A DNA stretch of 64,000 nucleotides from Taxillus chinensis (lineage: Eukaryota > Streptophyta > Magnoliopsida > Santalales > Loranthaceae). Each line of letters starts with the position of its first letter. The stretch's first letter is position 1. A program made the position numbers and the translations under genes. The notes under the pieces were generated by a model that was not told where the DNA came from, did not search any database, and worked only from the letters and a program-made list of their open reading frames with translations. Shown piece by piece: positions 56,635 through 64,000 of this stretch. The stretch covers positions 19,500-83,499 of the forward strand of contig JAKCVP010000432.1 of NCBI GenBank assembly GCA_023512835.1, read 5' to 3'.

Positions 56635-59424
56635 ATGTCCCGTTTGACGAGCTCCACACGTTCATCTTCGCGCCAACACAACCCACTTGCCGTCAAGCCC
56701 AATGGCTCCACGCACGCACGCGACCCGTCCCCCCTACAAGCCCGCCCACCTTCTTCCTACATCAGCATGATTACAGGAACCCAGACATCCTTGATCAACG
56801 CGCAGGGCTTCTCACGCCCAAAGAGCTTTGCTCTGTCGTTTGGCAGTCGACCCTCGACTTCCGCCTACTCCTCCATATCAACACAAACCCCTGTCAAACG
56901 ACCAAACAAGTTAGTCAAGCGCTCAGCATCCCAAAAGGCACCCGCAAAGCGTCCGCAGACCCGATCAGACCGCAGAGTCTCGTCTTTCCCCAGGCCGGCT
57001 ACAAGTCATGCGAGAAACTTGGTAGAGGAGGCTCCTGTCATCGCGTCGGATGAGACCCAGACTCTTGATCCGGTCGAGATTGCTGGCGAGGAAATCCACC
57101 ACTTTCGACCAAAAGTAGCTTCTGCCGATTACACCGTCGAGCTTGATAGCTTCGGGGGCTCGCCGTTCGTACGACGCATTTGTCCAGACCTTGCAGCGCC
57201 TACCTTGGTCACGGGAGGAATGCTTACGCCTGCAGCTTTGGAGGTAGACCATCGTCTCGAAGGGCTTGTTGACTCGTCGAGCCCATGGCCCAGTCGCCCC
57301 ACCACCCCTGCGAATGCGCTCTCCCTTTCATCTCCAGCCCCTGCGCCGTCGACCGAGCCAGACAATACAGAGACTAGAGGTAGGAGGTCTTTCTCCATCA
57401 ATCACCTGTTCCGCCACTCCAGCGCCGAAAAGCCGAAAAAGGTACTGCGTAGGAAGAGCCGCAGGCTATTTTCAACACCAGATGGCGTAACGGACGCAGT
57501 TGAGGAGCCTTCTACCTCGGAATCAGACCCTACAAATATAACGCCGCTGTCTGATGATGCCACAAACCTTCACACACCTCTGCCGTCACAAGCAGTGTCA
57601 TCGCCGCCCACTCCTCCTCCCACCTCACATTCCCGACCGTCTCGTCCATCGACAACCCCATCGGAGATAAACTCCAGCCATTTGGGGTCTGACACCGGTA
57701 CACGTGTGTTTAGTTCGAGTGATGAGGACGACTTTGACTTCAAAAGCGAAACGAATTATGATTCGATTCGTACTGCCTTCACCAAAGGCGCTAGTTCCAC
57801 GCAGGGTCCTTCTTTGCAGACGCTCTTTAACCCACCGCCTGAGCTGCCAGAAGTGCCTGAGTGGAACGATGCATCATCTGGTCAGGCTCTTAATGATTCT
57901 CCTGGAACAATCGTACCCCGAGGTCGCAAGAGCAATGCTGAAGAAGAGAGTAGCAATTCAACACCAGTTCGAACGGTCATTGCGCCATCTCAAGAGGGCT
58001 CTCGCAGGCGTAGCAGTCCTCGCCTCAGACCCAGTGACTCCAGTAGCGTCGATTCCTCCTCGCATTCGCAGGCGCTAAGCCTAGGCAAACTTGCATGGAA
58101 TGGTACAGCCGACGAAGAGGATATGAACTGGTCTGGAGATGAAGCAGATGACGACTGGGCCACGCCGAAGACGACCGTCTCTCGCAACGACCCAATGAAG
58201 AAGCTCGCTTGGGGCGAAGTTGCCCTTGCACCTTTGCAGACCTCACATTCACCGACGCGCGCTGGTCGAAGCCCAAGTCAATACGGCCCTAAAAGCAGCC
58301 TCTTCGATTGGGCAGAGCAACCGAACACGACTCATTCTGGTGCAAACACTCCACCGCGTCCAAAAACAGTCCACGGCAGGAAAGAGCCCGATTTGCGTGG
58401 TAGTCGCTCGACTGGCCGTCGAGCTCCTTCCGGTCTGCATGCGAGAAGTCACAGCGTTCCTGTGATTGCGGACCCGGCAGCGCAACGCACGAATGTGACG
58501 AACAAGTTCGGCACTTGGGGCATCGGGTCCAAGGGTGTCACCGAGGACTGGGATGACGACTTTGATTTTGATGAGCCTACGCCGGCCGAGAAAGACGTAC
58601 CCGTGGCCAGCACGCGATCAGCCGCCTCCGGAATGCACGTCCCCACGGTGATACTGACTGCTCAGAACAACGTGTTGGCCAACATCAGCTTGCTTCGCGA
58701 ATGGGGCTTGCTCATCGAAGAGTTGAAAGAACTTCGCGCCAAGGCAGTGAACATCGGCGTTCCGATACATAAATACCAAAGCACGTTTGATGAGGTCGAT
58801 GCAATGATTGATCTTGCGGACCAAGAGGCTGAAGACGAGGGTATATCAGGCATAAAAGCTCGAGCCTCTCCCGGACAAGCGTTTGACGATGGATTCGACG
58901 AACTGGAAGAGGAGCGATGGAATTCCCCTACCAAGGTGACATTGTTAGCTGACGACGATGTGTTTGGAATCCCAGACGGCGACTCCCCCAAAGCATCGGC
59001 TAGCATCAATCGGCTTCCATCGCAGCCGCCAATCCGAACTCGGCCCCGAAAGGATTCAGAGGCAGTGGCTCGCTCTGTGATTGAAGAACTCCACCGCCGC
59101 CGGTCTGCCCAGGATCCTAAATTGAGCAAGGGTCCGAAGATGGAATTTGATACTGCTACGCTCAAGCACATTGTTCCGTATGTTAACGGACTGAAGCGCA
59201 AGGTCAAAGATATCCTGCGCGAGGCGGAGGGCCTCAACACAAGTCCCGAGCATCAGCGTCAACCCCGAGGGCGTCCATTGAGTGCAATTTTTGACGAAGA
59301 GGGCCCAGAATCTCCAAGCGCTGGCAGATTCAAGGCTCAAGATGACCCGTTTGTGATAGATGACGAAGGACCTGACGAGATTCTGACGAAAACGAGAAGG
59401 ATGACATCGATGCGCAACGACTGA
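56635..59424 (+). CDS. BYR4/BFA1-like septation-network protein (putative)
   Basis: 929 residues from the ATG at 56635. An upstream exon 56363-56380 (MQSVPT) spliced at 56381-56520 would stay in frame and add 44 residues. The N-terminal two thirds are Ser/Thr/Pro-rich and disordered. Acidic W-containing motifs recur (EDDFDFKSE, NWSGDEADDDW, EDWDDDFDFDE). A helical domain (LREWGLLIEELKELRAKAVN) and a final charged helix follow. The WDDDFD-type motifs and this helix recall Byr4/Bfa1, the GAP scaffold of the septation initiation/mitotic exit network at spindle poles. The assignment rests on motif resemblance only. Confidence 0.55.
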   Translation: MSRLTSSTRSSSRQHNPLAVKPNGSTHARDPSPLQARPPSSYISMITGTQTSLINAQGFSRPKSFALSFGSRPSTSAYSSISTQTPVKRPNKLVKRSASQKAPAKRPQTRSDRRVSSFPRPATSHARNLVEEAPVIASDETQTLDPVEIAGEEIHHFRPKVASADYTVELDSFGGSPFVRRICPDLAAPTLVTGGMLTPAALEVDHRLEGLVDSSSPWPSRPTTPANALSLSSPAPAPSTEPDNTETRGRRSFSINHLFRHSSAEKPKKVLRRKSRRLFSTPDGVTDAVEEPSTSESDPTNITPLSDDATNLHTPLPSQAVSSPPTPPPTSHSRPSRPSTTPSEINSSHLGSDTGTRVFSSSDEDDFDFKSETNYDSIRTAFTKGASSTQGPSLQTLFNPPPELPEVPEWNDASSGQALNDSPGTIVPRGRKSNAEEESSNSTPVRTVIAPSQEGSRRRSSPRLRPSDSSSVDSSSHSQALSLGKLAWNGTADEEDMNWSGDEADDDWATPKTTVSRNDPMKKLAWGEVALAPLQTSHSPTRAGRSPSQYGPKSSLFDWAEQPNTTHSGANTPPRPKTVHGRKEPDLRGSRSTGRRAPSGLHARSHSVPVIADPAAQRTNVTNKFGTWGIGSKGVTEDWDDDFDFDEPTPAEKDVPVASTRSAASGMHVPTVILTAQNNVLANISLLREWGLLIEELKELRAKAVNIGVPIHKYQSTFDEVDAMIDLADQEAEDEGISGIKARASPGQAFDDGFDELEEERWNSPTKVTLLADDDVFGIPDGDSPKASASINRLPSQPPIRTRPRKDSEAVARSVIEELHRRRSAQDPKLSKGPKMEFDTATLKHIVPYVNGLKRKVKDILREAEGLNTSPEHQRQPRGRPLSAIFDEEGPESPSAGRFKAQDDPFVIDDEGPDEILTKTRRMTSMRND

Positions 59425-60664
59425 TGTTACGAATCATCATGAAGAACTCTTCTCTTGTCGGATGACATTCGAACTACACGATCCATCTCTTGATCTTAGG
59501 GCTGGCGGAGAGGGAGCTAGTTCTGGAAGGAGATTGCAGAGGACTATGAATTTCTTTTTGTTCTTTGGGTGGACTGTCGGATTACTAAAAGCGCATGATG
59601 CATTTACATCCGGATCGCATTCAGCAGGGCATGGTCTATCTGCCAGAAGTAGGGAGCTTGATGCTCTCTATCGAATTCATTGCAATACACGCAAAGTATG
59701 GACTGGCGGCGTCATGATGCAGCATGCTTGACATGGCATATCAGCTTTACTGTTGGGCTCCTTATAGAGTAGGAGCAATGATGAATGGGAAAATAATCAC
59801 TGTACTGGATACTGAATGAAACCGACCCACGTAATTGACCAAGCGCCGTGATTTGAAAGCCATGTTCGCGTCTTAAGATAACACCAGCCAATGTGGTTAT
59901 CAAGTCAACTATATCGTCCATGGCGTTGTCATCTATCGTTGGCATGGCTTTGACGAGGTGCGGCTACCTTTATGTAAGCCCCTGTCGCGATTGACTTCAC
60001 ATACCTGTTAACACTACAGCATAGAGAATTGCATGTCATTGCTCAACGCTACACTCTGGTCGAGCTAGTCTCTAGAGCCTCAAGCCAATAAAATCGAGAG
60101 AACGTGGCCTTGATCTTGATCATTCTAAAAGCGCAGCCTCTGTATTCCCTCAAGAAGCACTGCTTTTGACCTGGTCAGGCCTTAACAGCGATGACTTCAG
60201 TGCACATGCGACTCACGATGCTCACGGCATGTCTGTTGCAGCGGTCTGATATAGCCAGTGCTTCTTCGAAGAGATGTGTCTTGATTCTGTCTTGACTCCT
60301 CTTCCATCGAGTAAATACTCTACCTGAGATACCTCATCATCCCAAATGCAGATGCTTAGAAGAAGCGAGCGAGGCCCGGAATATCGTGAAGGTGTTCAGC
60401 TTGCTTTCGCAAAAGTGGCTTAGCATTCACGGAGGTAGAGACATATGGCGTCTAGCACAATCGTGTTACGGATTCTGACACTGGAACGTCACAACCTGAG
60501 GTGAAATCACACTGCTTCAACTGCTCCTTTTTGAGGGCCTTTCGGACATCGGCCATACCTTTCCGCCATCAATGTCGATTTAGCTTGGACAACGAACTGC
60601 GAAAACTCCACAGTTCCATCTTCGCCCCAGTGCACTTCATCAATCTCGATACTGACCTGGCAAA
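59425..60664. other. Intergenic region, nothing identified
   Basis: 1.2 kb with no protein-like ORF and no tRNA signature. It includes the promoter of the F-box gene. Confidence 0.4.
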
Positions 60665-62371
60665 ATGACGCTCTATTTGCAGGACAGCTGCATCATATTT
60701 CCGCCCGAGGTAGCCCATTGCATCATGTTGTAGGCTATTCAAATACTGACTCCTTCCTAGCTCATCTGTGCCGTCGCACAAAATCTAGACGACATCTCTC
60801 TGCGCGAGTGGTGTCTTGCTGATAGAAACGTCTATGAAAGCATCTACAACGATAATTCACCCATCTGGCGCGCCAAGTTCTATCAGCACTTCGACGGTCT
60901 TCTCAGCCAGGACAACAGCGGCCTGAAGCGAGCTTACACCTACCGCAAGCCGTTTCTTAAGAAGACGGTGAGCTTCAAACTCGGTAAAACCGCAAGGGAG
61001 CGCGAATGCCTTGTCCTCGTCAGAGATCTGATTATCGGTAAGGAATCTCAGCATCAAGGAAATACAGTAGATCTGACATCGCCGCTAGAATCCGGGAAAT
61101 ACAAGAATGGGGACAGAGCAGTTTCCCAAAACCTAGCAACCATCAAAGAGTACCTCACGAGAACTAACCTTTTCCGCGACTTCAATCTGGCCAGATACGC
61201 CTTGCGCAGCCCCGCCCCACTGATGTCGATCATTCAACTATGCCTTGCGCATCTCTTCTTCGACCCCATTGTCACAGATGCAATCCATAGTCTTCCACTG
61301 TCACAGTACAACGTCTACCAGGCACCTTGCTACAGTCCGCTGTTTGTCGGTGAACACTACGCCGAAATTAACACCAGATGGCTCAATCATGCTCTCAATA
61401 TCTTCAGAAGCGGCATCAGAAATGATTTTACCGGCAGGCCGTGGCGCATGTTTCGTGAACTTACTCCTAGTGAGCGTCCTCAAGCTTGGAGCATGCCCTT
61501 GAACACTACAGGAGCCTACAAGATCGGACGCAACTGGCTCGGATGTATCTGCTGGCCTGACGGCCCAAATGAGGCCTTTCACATCCGTAATACTGAGAGC
61601 GTCGCCTACAATGGGACCTTCGATGCCTTCTCACACAATCACACGGACGAGATGAAGTTTGGGAAACTTGACATCCGTTATTTCGAGGATCCGAGCGAAT
61701 TCATCCTTCCTAAATGCCTTGAAGCAGCACTTCGAAGCAAGACTCATCCATCAACGAGCTATCTCAGGGGACTGGAGGAGAAGGCTCTTAAGAATAGACA
61801 GCATGCTGAGAAGTCAACACCGGCCACCTGCGCCAAAGATCAGCCCGAAAAGCGTTCTGCAGCTCACTCGGGACAAGACAAGAAGAGGAAGAGGAAGAGG
61901 GGCAAGGGATCACAGGAACAGAGCGACGGAAAACAGTCACCAATTGTTTCTTCCGAATCTATCCCCTTCAAAGGCATCAATCAGGAGGATGAGGACTATC
62001 TACTAGTCGGGTATCTGAACCCACTTCCCGCTCAGAATGGAATCCCAGGATTCATGCGGATTACATTGGCCAAGGTCGCCCATAGACCAGATATCAATCC
62101 GCGTATCGCACCAGCTATGCGTCAGTGGGCAGTGAACAACGCCTTGGACAGCCACTGCGAAGACGATAACGCCTTGCACAAGCTACTTGCGGATATGGAT
62201 GAGGGCTCGGCATACACTGGCTATGAAGGTGTTGTACTTCCCGGTGGTAAGATGATGATTGGTCGCTGGTGGGATCCTTCGACTGGTAGACCGGGCACTG
62301 GCGTTGGCATTGGACCTCCCTCTCGCGCGGGACCAATGACCGGAGCGTTCATCTATTGGTGCGTCGATTGA
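60665..62371 (+). CDS. F-box-like protein
   Basis: Two exons, 60665-60709 and 60761-62371, 551 residues. The first exon is only 15 codons (MTLYLQDSCIIFPPE). Joined across a GTAGCC..TAG intron it gives FPPELICAVAQNLDD and then LREWCLADRNVYES, the helix pattern of an F-box at about 11-50. The middle is globular (HLFFDPIVTDAIHSLP). A basic KKRKRKRGKG stretch lies at about 390. The C-terminus carries LPGGKMMIGRWWDP and ends FIYWCVD, which I have seen in other fungal F-box proteins. It would recruit substrates to an SCF ubiquitin ligase; the target is unknown. Confidence 0.75.
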
Positions 62372-62830
62372 GGTGAAGAGGCCTATGTCGCCCATGCAGC
62401 TTCTTTACCATCATTGGGCTATCGAAGGTCATATTCGCTTTGGACTAGGTGGCTTGGACTGCACTGAACCTTGAGCTTTATCGCAGGAATGGGTTCATTA
62501 TGGCGATTGTCTGCATGCGGGTTCAGCACTACGGCACACATGATTCTCATGACTGATGGTGTAGAAGCGTGGCTGCTCAAGCAACCCATGTTGTCTTCTT
62601 CCCATGCCCTTCATCTGAACCATAGCGTACATGAAGAGAATCAGGAGGTTCTTGCGCGCCTTTGAGCGATTGCATGTTTGCTACGGCTCACATGAAGACC
62701 TTCTTCAAATAAAGTATTTGAAAACAAAGATTCCAGCTTTTCAAGTGTTTGCGCTTTTTGATTCTATCATTTGCCTACGTAAACACAGTCTCACCGCGGC
62801 TGCCGCACTGCTCCCTGCCGTTGCAAATGA
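62372..62830. other. Convergent intergenic region
   Basis: 3' flanks of the F-box gene and SEC13. No gene seen. Confidence 0.45.
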
Positions 62831-63886
62831 CTACTCATCAATTGTTTTTACGCATTCCCAGCCGGCCTCGCGGACCTTCTCCTTCCATAAGCTCACCTTT
62901 CCATCTCCGCCGCTGACCGCTAGAACGTTGCCGCTCAGGTTCCAGCTCACTCTCCAGACTACGCAGTCGAAGCTTAGTTCAACGTGCGTCCATTTCGAGG
63001 AGTCGCTTATGTCGTCGCCGGGCGCAATCGACCATATCCGCACCGTCTTGTCTTGTGAAGCGCTTGCAATGTAGAGTCTGGTGAGAGTCGAGGGGGAAAT
63101 GGCTACGTCGCGAACCCAGTCTGAATGCCCTGTCAGAGTAGTAGTGAGACCGTACTCTTTCGCAGTGGGATCAAAGGTCCAAATCTTAACAGTTGTGTCC
63201 GATCCTGCCGTGGCAAAGCGACGAACCAGCGTTCTGCCATACAATTAGCTACGGAACGCATCGAGGAGAGAAGAGGGGGGAGACTCGCTGTGTAGCGGGG
63301 TTTGAGCTTGTGATGGCACCAGCTTGGAAAGCGGGCGCCCAGCTCACGGCATTTACGCCGACGCTGTGGGCAGGGAAGACTTTTGTCTCTGGCTCGACGC
63401 CCTGTGCGCCTGTGCCTGGATCCCGGAATTCGAGCACGCTCACATTACCGTCGCTACTCGCGCATGCCAGGACACAGCCGCATTCATGGGGCGCCCAGCT
63501 CAAGCTGTTCACGCTGGCGCTGTGAAGGGCAAAGGTGTAGATCTGAGTCCATGTGCCCGGGGGCGACTCGCGATGGAGGAGGACGGTGCCCGCGTAGGAG
63601 GCAGAGGCGAGGATGGTGCCGTAAGTGGGGTGAGTGAACTGGAGGGAGAAGATGGGGGAGTCGTGGCCTGTCAGAGTGGTCAGGGGTGTTTGGGTGTTGT
63701 CTGGGCCGATATCGAAGATGCGGATTGTGCGATCTGAGGAGGAGGTTGCTAGACGGCGACCATAGTAGTCTAGGACTGCGTCGTGGATCATGTCCTGGTG
63801 GCCTGTTTCTGTAATGACTTGCGCCTGAGAGTCTGGTCAGTCCTTTGCTTCCCGGGATAGCTTCGAGGGGACATCATCAGTACCAT
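62831..63886 (-). CDS. sec13: COPII coat / nuclear pore WD40 protein Sec13
   Basis: Three exons (63886-63884, only the ATG; 63824-63289; 63233-62831), 313 residues. Splicing gives [20 protein letters not shown] and then WD repeats with [40 protein letters not shown] and WVRDVAISP, all typical of Sec13. The second intron (63234-63288) must start with GC (GCGAGT) to rejoin PATQ to [12 protein letters not shown] in frame. It has a GCTAAT-like branch and a GGCAG end. Sec13 forms the outer COPII cage with Sec31 and is also in the Nup84 complex and SEACAT. Confidence 0.93.
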
Positions 63887-64000
63887 TGTGAGTCCCTGGT
63901 GGGTATGTGACTGAGGTTGCGTGGGAGAATTGAGCGATTCGCGGCGGGGAGATGGTGTGGTCGTCAATCTGATGAAGCTACAGTGTTACCGCGTATGTTT
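63887..64000 (-). promoter_or_regulatory. Leader/promoter of SEC13 (cut by window end)
   Basis: The short remaining sequence upstream of the SEC13 ATG. No motif is assigned. Confidence 0.35.

Noticed and set aside
63234..63288. GT donor at 63285 for the second SEC13 intron
   Set aside because: It would shift the frame and destroy the next WD repeat, whereas the GC donor restores it.

Overview
The window is nuclear DNA of a filamentous ascomycete (Pezizomycotina). Genes are dense, on both strands, and mostly have 0-5 short introns (about 42-140 bases) with GT..AG ends and GCTAAC-like branch points. HET-domain, GDT1, CWF19, Taz1/TRF-type and WHI2-like proteins fit this group. Dothideomycetes is my guess from the general feel of the genes; the sequence does not prove it. 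There are no CRISPR arrays, operons, complete transposons or viral genes.

Layout. 0-10.2 kb: 3' end of a membrane-protein gene, a C2H2 zinc-finger gene, SGT2, a charged-repeat coiled-coil gene, a CIA30-domain gene with a predicted signal peptide, and trimethyllysine dioxygenase (carnitine synthesis). 10.2-15.9 kb: a gene-poor segment with an intron-containing tRNA-Arg(CCG) and two head-to-head genes for secreted cysteine-rich proteins that share one cysteine framework. 15.9-38.1 kb: a housekeeping block with GDT1, a TRF/Taz1-like telomere protein, pantothenate kinase, an epoxide hydrolase, GPN1, CWF19, pyridoxal reductase, ZRG17, mitochondrial ribosomal mL50, a coiled-coil gene and a BTB-like gene. 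38.1-41.7 kb: a second gene-poor segment with two tandem tiny secreted six-cysteine proteins and perhaps a third, decayed copy. 41.8-46.7 kb: a HET-domain gene divergent from a multi-pass membrane protein gene. 47.4-64 kb: S-adenosylhomocysteine hydrolase, WHI2-like, GCN20 (ABC-F), a BYR4/BFA1-like protein, an F-box protein and SEC13.

Most genes are unrelated housekeeping genes that do not form a pathway. Several divergent pairs probably share promoters: GPN1/CWF19, mL50/coiled-coil, C2H2/SGT2 and GDT1/TRF. The most novel material is in the two gene-poor segments. It consists of four small secreted cysteine-rich genes in two families, which I assembled from the sequence and cannot assign to a named family. 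Two exon structures are also unusual: SEC13 needs a GC-AG intron, and both SEC13 and SGT2 have a first coding exon that is only the ATG.
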